Notes: generated from the letters alone by a model not told the origin. Numbered from the stretch's first letter, positions 14,426 through 23,298 are shown. The stretch is 23,964 nucleotides of DNA from an uncultured Ignavibacteriota bacterium (GCA_937959065.1 CALGOI010000078.1:1-23964); one strand, 5' to 3'. Numbers and translations are program-made.

Positions 14426-16923
14426 TGCCGAATAAAGACGTAACATTAAAATTCCGTGTACAAAAGCAAGGTAATGAACTTACGAACCTCAACAAAGAGG
14501 TACGCGAAGCTGCAACCAATTATGCTAATGCGGTCCGTCAATTTGGCAGGGGATCTACTGAAGTAAAGGAAGCCGGGAAAAGATATTCCGAAGCAAAAGA
14601 CAAAGTAAGGAATTTCAAAAATGAATTAAGGGATCTCGATGTAAATGCAAAACGTTCTACGGCTGCGCTTTTGAATTTTGGTAAAAATATATCCGCTGTA
14701 GGTATTTTCATTGGATTGGCAATATCGAAGGTAACAAGTTTTATAAGAAGTTTATTTGATATGGCAGGTGCATTAATTAACTCAGCTAATGCACTTCAAG
14801 CTGCAAAGTTAGGATTAGAAGGTATTGCTGAATTCAAAGGGCTTGATAGCAATAAAGTATTAAAATCTGTTCAAGAATTAGATCTAGTTAAGAATGGATT
14901 ACTTTCCATAGGTGAAGCCTCAATATCGTTAAAGAATTTATTGGCTACCGGGTTCACTCTGGAACAGTCAATTGAATTAATGAAGCGTTTCGGCGATGCA
15001 GCTGCATTTGGAAGGCAGGGAAGTCTGGAATTTGGTTATGCGATTGTATCAGCTACAGAAGGTTTAAAAAATCAGAATTCAATATTGGTAGATAATGCCG
15101 GTGTTACTAAAAACCTTTCTGTAATCCTAAAGGAAAATGGATATAGCGCGCAAGATTTAAGTAAAATCACTTCTGATTTAGGAGTAAGAACAGCATTATA
15201 TAATGGATTATTAAAAGAAACTCAGGGACAATTAGGCGATGCAAGTAAACTAAGCCAGGAATTCGCTGGTAAACAAGCGGCATTCAATGTACTGATCGAG
15301 AAAGGAAAACAATTCTTAGGTGAATTCCTACAAGCTGCATTAGGCCCGGTAATCGATGGCTTTATAAAGTATGTAAATGAAATGAAGGCAATGATATCAG
15401 AAACGATTGGCGGGGAAAGGGAATTTAATAATCTCAAAACCACTCTTAAAAATCTGGTACAAAGCGGTATTAATTTAATGTTCAAAGGATTTAAAGAATT
15501 ACAACCGATAGTTAAAGAGATTTATAAAAACACCAAGGATCTTATTAAAGCAGCTGGGGAAGCCGGATTATTGGGTACACTAAAGGATCTTGCTAAAAAA
15601 GGATTTGAGGGGGTTATTACCGCTTCAAAGATATTTTATTATTGGATTTTATCAGTTCAAAGGGTAATTGCGAAAGTAATTACTGAATATCAGAAGTTCA
15701 AAGATACACTAGAATCAGTTAAAAGCACGATCGGGGATGTAGTAGATGCTGTAAAAAATATTTATAATGTTTTTGCAAAACCTGTTTCCGGGGTTTTTGC
15801 TAATAGTGTACTCAGGATATTCGATGTAGTATATGATAAGATAATGAGTTTCGTAAATTCATTACCTCATCGTATAAAACAGTTTCTTTTTGGCGCTGAG
15901 GGTGGCGAGCAGATTGCAAAAACTCCAACCAGACTTAAAAAGGAAAACCGTAGAATAGGCGGTGATGCATTTACTTTCTCTGATGAAACTTCCCCAGGTG
16001 ATGAATCCGGAAGTACCGGCAGGGGTAGTAAAGAAAAGATTGAAAAGGAAAAAAATGCAGTCGATGAATTAATTAAAAAAGTTAAAGAGGAAATACTATT
16101 AGCTGAAAATAAAGAACAATTAAATGATTCATTACTAAAATCCAAAATAGACGAAGTAACTAAGGGATTTGAATTAGCAAAAAGTATTGAAGATCAGAAT
16201 AAATTATACGCATTACAGAAAGAATTAACCGATAAAATCAGAGGTGATCAACAGGCAATAAGGAAATTATTGGCTAGTCAATATGAGGAACAATTAAGAA
16301 TTATAGATGCGCAACGACTAAGGGCTCAAAGTCCGACACAATCTAAACCCGATTCAGCATTCCAATTTGAACGCGCACAGAAAGCCGGTGATGGTGTAGC
16401 TCAACAATCTGATGCAGATTCGGAAAGAAGGACATTCTTGGATATAATAAATGACCTTAAGGAAGGTATTAGTACATTTTTGGGTGAAATAGTTACCGGG
16501 TTTGGATTAAAAGCGGACAGTACATTTGCGGTAGTCGCCGATCATTTTTCCAGAATAGAGAATATAGTTAAAGGAATTGTAGGGTTATTCCAGACAATTA
16601 AAACTACTGTAGAGGCTATTAATCTGGTTACATCGTTTTTACCATTCCTGAATGAGGGTACAAGTAATTTCCCGGGCGGATTTGCTATAGTTGGTGACGG
16701 ACCTGGGGGAAGGATAACCCCATATACCGAAGCTGTAGAATTACCAAAAGGATCTAAAGTACATCCTAATAAATCACTAATGGAAATGATAGGATTTGCT
16801 GAAAGAAAGCAAAATACTAATATAAATAATAATTACTTCGCTATTCGATTTGATGGTGATAATTGGGTACAAGAAAAGATTAATGAAAACAAAGCTAAAT
16901 CAATATTCAGAAGATTAGATTAA
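14425..16923 (+). CDS. Tail tape measure protein
   Basis: 832 residues, the largest gene. It starts with charged helices (VRQFGRGSTEVKEAGKRYSE), then a hydrophobic part STAALLNFGKNISAVGIFIG at 74-93 continuing into LAISKVTSFIRSLF, further hydrophobic helices (for example residues 725-740), and long coiled-coil segments between 540 and 640. The C-terminus has a Gly-rich FPGGFAIVGDGPGGRITPY block, common near the end of tape measure proteins. It sets the tail length and is expelled during DNA injection. It overlaps the genes on both sides by one base. Confidence 0.85.
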   Translation: MPNKDVTLKFRVQKQGNELTNLNKEVREAATNYANAVRQFGRGSTEVKEAGKRYSEAKDKVRNFKNELRDLDVNAKRSTAALLNFGKNISAVGIFIGLAISKVTSFIRSLFDMAGALINSANALQAAKLGLEGIAEFKGLDSNKVLKSVQELDLVKNGLLSIGEASISLKNLLATGFTLEQSIELMKRFGDAAAFGRQGSLEFGYAIVSATEGLKNQNSILVDNAGVTKNLSVILKENGYSAQDLSKITSDLGVRTALYNGLLKETQGQLGDASKLSQEFAGKQAAFNVLIEKGKQFLGEFLQAALGPVIDGFIKYVNEMKAMISETIGGEREFNNLKTTLKNLVQSGINLMFKGFKELQPIVKEIYKNTKDLIKAAGEAGLLGTLKDLAKKGFEGVITASKIFYYWILSVQRVIAKVITEYQKFKDTLESVKSTIGDVVDAVKNIYNVFAKPVSGVFANSVLRIFDVVYDKIMSFVNSLPHRIKQFLFGAEGGEQIAKTPTRLKKENRRIGGDAFTFSDETSPGDESGSTGRGSKEKIEKEKNAVDELIKKVKEEILLAENKEQLNDSLLKSKIDEVTKGFELAKSIEDQNKLYALQKELTDKIRGDQQAIRKLLASQYEEQLRIIDAQRLRAQSPTQSKPDSAFQFERAQKAGDGVAQQSDADSERRTFLDIINDLKEGISTFLGEIVTGFGLKADSTFAVVADHFSRIENIVKGIVGLFQTIKTTVEAINLVTSFLPFLNEGTSNFPGGFAIVGDGPGGRITPYTEAVELPKGSKVHPNKSLMEMIGFAERKQNTNINNNYFAIRFDGDNWVQEKINENKAKSIFRRLD

Positions 16924-18536
16924 TGCTAAAACACTCAGAATTAAATATAACATGTCAAGGATTCGTATTTGATGTACAGCAACCGGCTGAGGCTAATTTC
17001 TTTAATAATTCAGTTACTCCTGTTCCGGTAACTCCTGAAATTGATTTAAAGAACTTCATAATCGATAATACATTAAATGATATCACATTTGATTTTACTG
17101 AAACGGACACAGATACTAGTAATAAAATGTATTATGTTCCTTCTGATTTCAGTTGCGAGTTAACAAATATAAAAAGGTACTCCGGGGATAATAGATTAGA
17201 ACATTTCTTTAAAATGGGTGAAGATACAACATTTATTAAGTACCTCATCAAAGTTAAAGAATATGGATCTGTTAAAATGCTATTTATAGTAAATCAGGAT
17301 GCACTAGCTGATAGCAAAAGGCAAACCAGATTAAAGCTGCAAGCTGTAGGGCTTGAAAAGGAATTTAAAGAGCATTGCGAAAAGCTCAGGTTACCTGAAC
17401 CTAATGCTATTCCATGGACACAGAATGTAATATTCACCGAAATTAATCAGAATGTAAGGCAGATTTATTTAAAGAATATACTTCAAACTGTATTAAACTT
17501 TACATTCATTAAAAAAATAGAAATAGAGAATTCATTATTAGATTGGCGAGTAACTGAAACCCCCTTTTTCTATGTCGAAAGTACCTCACCTACCAGAATT
17601 CAAAATTGTAAAACTTCATATGAAAGATTTTATACAGCTGAATTTCCTATATGGGATTGGTTAGTATCTACATTTAATTCAATGATATGGGTTTTCTATT
17701 TCACGGTTACTAATGAAGGATTAACATTACACATCCGGAACAGCGATAGTATAGATCTTCCGGTAAGGACATTAGATAAATCGGATATTAGGATTGATTA
17801 TAGTGTATCAAAGAAAGTACCATTTATCAGATTTAAAAATATTGTAATCATAGATGGTTATGAAGATGGTGCGGATGAACCATTCTTTGTACCGCCACAC
17901 GAAAATGTAAGATTAAAAGGTGCCAGGATAATATTAGTAAGTAATAGTACTCCGGAAAACTTTAACGTACATCATTTCAATAGAGTTGATATAGTTGCCG
18001 GAACATATCAGGAAAAATGGGTTAACTATTCATTCATTAAATATAATGGTGAGGATAATTACAGATTCAATTTAAGTAAATATACCGCGCCAAATGAATA
18101 TTTTAATTTTTCAATATCCAAATCAGATACATTATTCATTAATGCCGGTAGTTCTAATCCCGAGATCATGAAAGTTAATTTCAGGACCAGGCAGAATACC
18201 GGACATACAAAAGATGTAACTCCGCTTAATACTTATGAAATGCTATATACCGGGTGTGCAGGGCAACAGCTGGTACGATATGATTATGGCTATCCATATC
18301 ATTATTCAGATTATATAAAAGCAAATAGATTTAAAAATAATCTCAAAAAGTTTCTATATACGAGATCTAACAAATGTTTTGAATTCTCAGAAAACCAGAG
18401 GAATTGGAATTTCTTTGAACAATATAAATTTACGAACATCAGGAATATTGGTATTAATGATAAGTTTGCTCCGGTAAAAATCAAATTAAATCTTTTTAAA
18501 AAGGTAACCAGCTATATATGTCAAGCGAGTACGTAA
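16923..18536 (+). CDS. Tail-tip / baseplate protein, large
   Basis: 537 residues, beginning with a one-base overlap (TAATG) with the tape measure stop. Immediately after the tape measure gene phages encode distal tail and tail-associated proteins, so this is the likely role. It is beta-rich and aromatic, with an acidic segment DITFDFTETDTDTSNKMYYV, a WDWLVSTFNSMIWVFYFTVT segment and a Tyr-rich end. No signal peptide, no membrane span and no recognised enzymatic motif. It overlaps the next gene by 19 nt. Confidence 0.5.
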   Translation: MLKHSELNITCQGFVFDVQQPAEANFFNNSVTPVPVTPEIDLKNFIIDNTLNDITFDFTETDTDTSNKMYYVPSDFSCELTNIKRYSGDNRLEHFFKMGEDTTFIKYLIKVKEYGSVKMLFIVNQDALADSKRQTRLKLQAVGLEKEFKEHCEKLRLPEPNAIPWTQNVIFTEINQNVRQIYLKNILQTVLNFTFIKKIEIENSLLDWRVTETPFFYVESTSPTRIQNCKTSYERFYTAEFPIWDWLVSTFNSMIWVFYFTVTNEGLTLHIRNSDSIDLPVRTLDKSDIRIDYSVSKKVPFIRFKNIVIIDGYEDGADEPFFVPPHENVRLKGARIILVSNSTPENFNVHHFNRVDIVAGTYQEKWVNYSFIKYNGEDNYRFNLSKYTAPNEYFNFSISKSDTLFINAGSSNPEIMKVNFRTRQNTGHTKDVTPLNTYEMLYTGCAGQQLVRYDYGYPYHYSDYIKANRFKNNLKKFLYTRSNKCFEFSENQRNWNFFEQYKFTNIRNIGINDKFAPVKIKLNLFKKVTSYICQAST

Positions 18537-19048
18537 ATGGATATTATCCTGTAAAGGTTAAAGTATGGGCAGGCGGTAACTTCCAATATGTAGGTGATAA
18601 AGCCTATTTAGTGGGTGCTACATTGCGAGAAACCATAGATATGGAAGCTTGTAATATACAGGGGCAACCGGAAAATTGGGAACCCGATACAGAAGAACAA
18701 TTACTAGCTACTGCAGAAATGGTAGAGGAAACATTTGGATATAGATATTCATTAACTCAATTTTATAATGATTTAATAAAGCCGGTTACCAGATATAAAA
18801 TAGATCGCTTATATGCATATAAGAAATTGGGTTATGTATTTGAGATATTTCCAAATGCTGAAAATTTACAAAGGCGGTTTTATATGCATTTAGTATCATC
18901 ATTAAATGAAAAGATTGAAAGAAATTCTGAGAATGCTGCGGGAATAGAAAATATTATATTACAATGGCGAAGTATCTTTTTAGAAGATATGAAATCTTAT
19001 GATCCAGAGGATTTAAATACTCCTTTAGATAATTTTATAACTCTATAA
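18518..19048 (+). CDS. Tail-tip protein of unknown type
   Basis: 176 residues, starting inside the preceding gene (19-nt overlap). The N-terminal part is beta-like (NGYYPVKVKVWAGGNFQYVG), the rest helical and acidic, e.g. EEQLLATAEMVEETFGYRYS and NLQRRFYMHLVSSLNEKIER. The position between the baseplate and the tail fibre genes suggests a connecting role. No known family was recognised. Confidence 0.45.
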   Translation: MSSEYVNGYYPVKVKVWAGGNFQYVGDKAYLVGATLRETIDMEACNIQGQPENWEPDTEEQLLATAEMVEETFGYRYSLTQFYNDLIKPVTRYKIDRLYAYKKLGYVFEIFPNAENLQRRFYMHLVSSLNEKIERNSENAAGIENIILQWRSIFLEDMKSYDPEDLNTPLDNFITL

Positions 19049-19058
19049 TAAAAATGAG

Positions 19059-20393
19059 ATGGGAAAAGACTTTACAATAACAATAACCCAGGTAGTAGGT
19101 GGGAATTACCAACCTGTTACAAATTTAACACAGTTACATTTAAGGGTAGATCCGTTTTCATCATCTACCTATCCGGGCACGCATATTGGGGATGGTGTTT
19201 ACAGATTCGATAATGTTGAAGATGGTGTATATAAATTATTCAATAATACAACCGAAATAGCAAAGTGGGGCGGTGATAATGGGCGTTGGATAGGTGATGA
19301 ATCCTTAGATTATCTACCAGATGATGGTTCCGGTCATTGGAACGGTCAGGGAAAGCGTTTGCATGATATAGACGATCCTGTTTCCGGTATTGATGTAGGG
19401 GATAGGGATTATAATGATGCACGATATTTAAGGTTATCCGGTGGTAATATGACTGGCGGTTTAAATATGGGGGGGAATGCTTTATCAAATCCGGGTGATC
19501 CAACAGATGGAAGCCATGTAGGGGATAGAGATTATAACGACACAAGACATCCAAGGTTTTCAGGGAATAACGTATTTACTGGTACCAATGCTTTCAGTAT
19601 TGATACAGGTGCTACTAAGTATCCTAAAATATACTATGATGATGAAGTTGGTGGCGGTCAAAATTACGTATCCCCTACCCATCCATTGCATATAGCTACA
19701 AAGCAATATGCTGATAACTTGGTAGCCGGTATAACTGTTCCTGCAGTACCATATTCCGGTACAGAGGTAATAGTAATAGGTAATATAACGCAGGTTGTTG
19801 GTAAAATTTATCCATCTATTCTAACTGCTGCTAATCACCTAAATACATTAGGATTATCTGCACAGAAAAGGGGAGTAATGTATATAAGAAATCATCCTAC
19901 AACAAACTATTATGTTGCTGGCGTTGGATCACTGAAAAATTATATTAATATAATTGGATATGCCCCGGCGTATTTATCTAGCGAAGGTAATCCAACTGAT
20001 TGGGATAACCTTGGGACGGTAATAGTTATTTATGAGAAAACCGCAACAAAGAAAATGACAATTACCAATTCAACCTTAATATTTGGTGATTCAAGTGGTG
20101 GCACAGGTCATGGAAACAATCAGACCGGCGTAAGAACATATAACAGCTTTACTTATAGCAACTGTGTAATATTTGCATATAATGATACAGTTTTTAATAA
20201 TTGCATTCTGGATAATTGCATTATAATTCATAGTTCAACATTTAAAGCAACCTGCACAAATTGTAAAATCATCAATTGTACCTTCAATAATGAACCGGTA
20301 ATTGATGAAACAAATATACCAGCTGTTTATAATTCCGGATTTACTTGGAGTAGTATTCCTAATGATCTAACAGGCTGGGTACCAGAGGAGTAA
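19059..20393 (+). CDS. Tail fibre / receptor-binding protein with beta-helix tip
   Basis: 444 residues. Residues 1-110 look like an attachment domain. Residues 111-165 hold two copies of VGDRDYND, the first followed by an LSGGNMTGGLNMGGNAL linker: the classic fibre-shaft motif. A second fibre mark is ATKQYADNLVAG (about 218-229). The C-terminal part (368-411) has a ladder of Asn-Cys and Cys steps (NCVI, NNCILDNCIII, CTNCKIINCTFNN) typical of a right-handed beta-helix turn stack, probably the receptor or sugar-binding tip. It sits after the tail-tip genes and before lysis genes, the usual fibre position. The six Cys residues in this stack are unusual for a virion fibre. Confidence 0.75.
   Translation: MGKDFTITITQVVGGNYQPVTNLTQLHLRVDPFSSSTYPGTHIGDGVYRFDNVEDGVYKLFNNTTEIAKWGGDNGRWIGDESLDYLPDDGSGHWNGQGKRLHDIDDPVSGIDVGDRDYNDARYLRLSGGNMTGGLNMGGNALSNPGDPTDGSHVGDRDYNDTRHPRFSGNNVFTGTNAFSIDTGATKYPKIYYDDEVGGGQNYVSPTHPLHIATKQYADNLVAGITVPAVPYSGTEVIVIGNITQVVGKIYPSILTAANHLNTLGLSAQKRGVMYIRNHPTTNYYVAGVGSLKNYINIIGYAPAYLSSEGNPTDWDNLGTVIVIYEKTATKKMTITNSTLIFGDSSGGTGHGNNQTGVRTYNSFTYSNCVIFAYNDTVFNNCILDNCIIIHSSTFKATCTNCKIINCTFNNEPVIDETNIPAVYNSGFTWSSIPNDLTGWVPEE
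19394..19558 (+). repeat. Intragenic direct repeat in the fibre shaft
   Basis: Two related 42-nt units, 19394-19435 and 19517-19558, lie 123 nt (41 codons) apart and share TGTAGGGGATAG and GATTATAA. Both encode VGDRDYND. They mark duplicated shaft repeats and are a place for recombination between fibre alleles. Confidence 0.6.
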
Positions 20394-20417
20394 AACTTTT
20401 AAAATATAAAAAATATT

Positions 20418-21080
20418 ATGAAAAAAATTATTTTAATATTTCTTTTAATCTTAATTACTTTACCGGCTTTCTCTCAAAAATCTTTGCGCTTTGGTGAAGT
20501 TGTATTACGCGATACTGCAAATGGTAATTTAGCCATTCGCGATAAAAATAATGCTCCAGCTGATGTTTATGCAGATGGTGGGACGTTTAATAGCCTGCAT
20601 GCAGAGGAGGTATTTACTGTTGGTGAATCGGCGATCTGTTCTGTTCCCGGAGCCTGGGATTTCCTTAATCCGGTTACCTTTCAAAGTGTAATTGAAACAG
20701 ATTCCATTTTTGCACAGGACCTTATTATTGCATATGAAGGATTAACCATGACCGGAAACGGTGTATTTAATCTAGATACAGGGAATTATGCTTATGGGGA
20801 ATTTTCCGGTACTGGTATAACATTAAGGCATGGTAATATTTTTATTATTACTCAAAATAGTTCAACTCTCGATGAAGCAAGTAATGTAGAATTAAAGGTT
20901 GGTGCTATTTATTATTTTTATTTCTCAGTAGGTGGTATTACAGTAAGGGATGGTAGGGAAACTCCCCCAGGAATTGGATTTAGACTCAGTGGCGGGGATT
21001 GGAATACAACCGCAGGCGATATACTAGTAGTAATTTATATAGACGGTCAATTAAGAGAATTATCAAGATCGGATTTTTAA
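20418..21080 (+). CDS. Exported fibre-like protein
   Basis: 220 residues. MKKIILIFLLILITLPAFSQ is a strong signal peptide of Bacteroidota style, cut probably after residue 19 or 20. The mature N-terminus, GEVVLRDTANGNLAIRDKNN followed by APADVYADGGTF, resembles a motif known from phage tail fibres (short strands with VR...AD.YAD). The rest is beta-rich (GEFSGTGITLRHGNIFIITQ; GDILVVIYIDGQLREL). It starts 24 nt after the fibre gene. It may be an exported fibre-related or surface-remodelling protein. Combining a signal peptide with a fibre-like body is unexpected. Confidence 0.6.
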   Translation: MKKIILIFLLILITLPAFSQKSLRFGEVVLRDTANGNLAIRDKNNAPADVYADGGTFNSLHAEEVFTVGESAICSVPGAWDFLNPVTFQSVIETDSIFAQDLIIAYEGLTMTGNGVFNLDTGNYAYGEFSGTGITLRHGNIFIITQNSSTLDEASNVELKVGAIYYFYFSVGGITVRDGRETPPGIGFRLSGGDWNTTAGDILVVIYIDGQLRELSRSDF

Positions 21081-21136
21081 ATAGGAAAACTAATCTGGCA
21101 AACTTTAATAATATTTCATTTAATAATATTAATAAA

Positions 21137-21496
21137 ATGACACAACAAGAAGAAAACCAGTTAGGTAAAGTTTATAAATCCCAAAAAGTACGTTCATGGA
21201 TTCAGGGTATTGGATTTCCTGTTATTGTGGGATTAGTTTTCTTTTTTCTTAATAAATTTGATGGTTATTTTGCCGGAATAGATAGGAAGTTTCATGTTCA
21301 GGATAGTATAAATGTACAAAGGGCATTCAAAGATTTCGAACAGGATGGCAGATTAGATAATATTGATGGGATTTTAAATGATATCGATAAAAAATACGAC
21401 AAGGGGAATGATGGATTATATACAGGCAGGGAAGTAAAAAAAATTGTAAAGGATGCTATTCAGGAATTCCGGGATAGTTTACAAAAAGATACTTAA
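21137..21496 (+). CDS. Small single-span membrane protein of the lysis region
   Basis: 119 residues from ATG 21137; the frame is open further upstream, but that part overlaps the preceding gene in another frame and lacks a good start. One hydrophobic segment, WIQGIGFPVIVGLVFFFLN (21-39), follows a basic-neutral N-terminus. The remainder is charged and helical, with DKGNDGLYTGRE resembling an imperfect EF-hand loop (D at 1 and 5, G at 6, E at 12). Directly upstream of the endolysin, it may be a holin-like or spanin-like lysis partner; this is an inference from position and topology. Confidence 0.55.
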   Translation: MTQQEENQLGKVYKSQKVRSWIQGIGFPVIVGLVFFFLNKFDGYFAGIDRKFHVQDSINVQRAFKDFEQDGRLDNIDGILNDIDKKYDKGNDGLYTGREVKKIVKDAIQEFRDSLQKDT

Positions 21497-21513
21497 AAAA
21501 ATTTGCTTATATA

Positions 21514-21567
21514 GTTGCTAATAGGGAATAATATATATAAATTATTACCTAAAAAGGAATAATAAAC
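21514..21567 (+). promoter_or_regulatory. Promoter-like repeat upstream of the endolysin gene
   Basis: The region repeats the head-operon promoter block of 7053-7104: TTGCTAATAGGGAATA, TATAAATTA, and AAGGAATAA before the start codon. GTTG (21514-21517) and TAAATTAT (21538-21545) are 20 nt apart, the same spacing as in the other copy, although the -7 box fits TAnnTTTG only partly. No terminator intervenes here before ATG 21568. Confidence 0.5.
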
Positions 21568-22326
21568 ATGGATGGAAAATCAATAATCAGTATAGCAGAA
21601 CAATTTAAAGGGGATAGGTATATACTTGGCGCTTTACCTTTTAGGAACAATGAACAATATCTTGAGGATTACCGGGATAATGGGATTCCATTTGATAGAA
21701 GTAAGATAAAAGGCCCGTTTGATTGTGCAGAATTCGTTTCAATTGTAATATTTATAGTTCTTAAAAAATTATATGGAGCTAATAATAATAATGCTAAGGA
21801 TCTCAAAACAGTAGATTGCTGGACTAATTTTTTTAAGAGGGATTTTGATAATGGATTATTCCGGCAGATAACAATTAAGGAAGCCGCCAATACTCCAGGT
21901 GCCATAGTTCTGAGATTTACAAAAAATAGCAGGATAGGGCATATTGCGTTTTGTATTGGTGATGGGAAAAGTACTATTGAAGCTCATTCAAGCCGGTATG
22001 GAATTATCAATTCTACAGTTAATAATCGTACCTGGGATTGCGCATTTGTACTTAATGAGATCACAACTAAACAAATCGGAAGTGTAAATATAAATTATTC
22101 GCCTAAAGTATATCGATTGACTAAACCATTTATGCGAGGGGATAAAGTTAAGGAAATCGCAATTGCTTTAGAGAAAGCTGGATATAAAACAAACGGTACC
22201 GATAAAGATGGTATTTACGGCCCGGGAATGTTCAGGGCAGTACATACCTACCAGAAAGATAAAGGGCTAGTTATCGATGGTATGGTTGGACCGGAAACAG
22301 CAGCTAGTTTAGGAGTTTCCTTTTAA
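21568..22326 (+). CDS. Endolysin: NlpC/P60-like peptidase with peptidoglycan-binding domain
   Basis: 252 residues. The N-terminal domain has the Cys/His pair layout of NlpC/P60 or CHAP amidases/endopeptidases: GPFDCAEFVS with Cys53, PGAIVLRF (110-117), IGHIAFCIG with His125, and EAHSSRYG with His140. The C-terminal 60 residues form a peptidoglycan-binding domain of the PG_binding_1 type: RGDKVKEIAIALEKAGY, DGIYGPGMFRAVHTYQK and GLVIDGMVGPETAASLG. It cuts cell-wall peptides at the end of infection. No signal peptide is present, so a holin is expected; the small membrane protein upstream or the polytopic lipoprotein downstream are candidates. Confidence 0.85.
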   Translation: MDGKSIISIAEQFKGDRYILGALPFRNNEQYLEDYRDNGIPFDRSKIKGPFDCAEFVSIVIFIVLKKLYGANNNNAKDLKTVDCWTNFFKRDFDNGLFRQITIKEAANTPGAIVLRFTKNSRIGHIAFCIGDGKSTIEAHSSRYGIINSTVNNRTWDCAFVLNEITTKQIGSVNINYSPKVYRLTKPFMRGDKVKEIAIALEKAGYKTNGTDKDGIYGPGMFRAVHTYQKDKGLVIDGMVGPETAASLGVSF

Positions 22327-22343
22327 CTAAAAACACATAACCC

Positions 22344-22568
22344 ATGGATCAACAGCAAGTAGAAACCAGAGTAGTCGAAATTGCTAATATTAACAATTCC
22401 GGTACTCCTTACACTTTATCAACTACCTGGGGAAGTCCCCTCGATACAGTTGAGTTAATAATGAAGTTTGAAGAGGAATGGGATTCCCTAGAAGGAACCC
22501 TGCAAGAAGCCTCAGCCGGTTGGAGTACATTACAGGACGCGGCTAATCATATTTTCAATAATTTATAA
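22344..22568 (+). CDS. Acyl-carrier-protein-like protein lacking the phosphopantetheine serine
   Basis: 74 residues, the length of an ACP. Helix I is VETRVVEIANIN. Then WGSPLDTVELIMKFEEEWD (29-47) is nearly identical in pattern to the DSLDTVELVMALEEEFD segment of bacterial ACP. Helix IV is STLQDAANHIFNN. In ACP the DSL serine carries the 4'-phosphopantetheine; here Asp-Ser is replaced by Ser31-Pro32, so the modified position is Pro. The partner-recognition helix II is kept with Leu33, Asp34, Val36, Glu37 and the acidic EEE. The protein should not carry acyl chains, yet could bind ACP partners. It lies between endolysin and lipoprotein, 17 nt from each. Confidence 0.7.
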   Translation: MDQQQVETRVVEIANINNSGTPYTLSTTWGSPLDTVELIMKFEEEWDSLEGTLQEASAGWSTLQDAANHIFNNL

Positions 22569-22584
22569 ACTTAAATTTAAAGTT

Positions 22585-23298
22585 ATGGCAAAGAGAAAAG
22601 ATTTATTTCTAACATTCTTAATAGCCTTATTTGTATCAGCAAGTTCATTCCTATTTTCAGGATGTTCAGCATTACCGCCATATAAAGCGTGTGTTGACTG
22701 TACACAATTCCCATTAGTATATCAGGGTACTATTACCGGCTATACTCAAGGGGTATATCTGGAAACTGCATGTATAACAATCGATCTTTCGAAAGTAACA
22801 GGCGGTCAAGACTTTGAAATTGGCGATATCATATATCTTGAATATGTCATTAAACAGGGTGAATTCTGTTCCCCGGATGATAACAGCGTATATAGAATAT
22901 ATGACGTTGACGGACCGCAACCGGATAGCCCTTATGATGGTATCCAGGTAAATGGATCTGCAATACAAATGAAGGAACAAAGCTCAGCTGAGATACCAAT
23001 TATACCTGTATTGAGTTTTCTAATGTTAGCAGGGCTTTTTAATTTTGGTGCCGGTTATACTCCTATAATGAATTCCAGAACGAAAGTAGGTGTTTGGATA
23101 GCAGGTTTAACAGGAATAGCATTTATAGTTGCATCATTCTTTCCGGATAGTGGTATTGTATGGGAAGCTACTGTTCAGGAAAAAGCAACTGCATTAATAT
23201 CAATTGTAGCATTCTTATTTGGAGCTACCGGGGTAAGAAACCTCATCGACGATGTTATAAAAGCTATTAAGGAAGGGAAAGATCCCAAGATAGAATAA
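22585..23298 (+). CDS. Lipoprotein with three C-terminal membrane spans
   Basis: 237 residues. The N-terminal signal ends in LFSGCS with Cys27 as the lipidation site. The part up to residue 133 is a soluble domain with four further Cys residues (36, 39, 62, 95). Three hydrophobic segments follow: IPIIPVLSFLMLAGLFNFGA (137-156), VGVWIAGLTGIAFIVASFF (168-186) and ATALISIVAFLFGATGV (201-217). The C-terminus is charged. This mix is unusual: lipoprotein anchoring normally removes the need for membrane spans. As the last gene of the lysis region it could be a holin-type or superinfection-exclusion protein. No family recognised. Confidence 0.55.
   Translation: MAKRKDLFLTFLIALFVSASSFLFSGCSALPPYKACVDCTQFPLVYQGTITGYTQGVYLETACITIDLSKVTGGQDFEIGDIIYLEYVIKQGEFCSPDDNSVYRIYDVDGPQPDSPYDGIQVNGSAIQMKEQSSAEIPIIPVLSFLMLAGLFNFGAGYTPIMNSRTKVGVWIAGLTGIAFIVASFFPDSGIVWEATVQEKATALISIVAFLFGATGVRNLIDDVIKAIKEGKDPKIE

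Noticed and set aside
20999..21136. Upstream extension of the small membrane protein gene
   Set aside because: It overlaps the preceding exported protein gene in another frame and gives a basic, unstructured segment; ATG 21137 gives a sensible protein.
238..23298. Global recoding of TAA as glutamine, suggested by the two portal stops
   Set aside because: Most other genes in the window end on TAA at natural ends, often overlapping the next start, so TAA works as stop.
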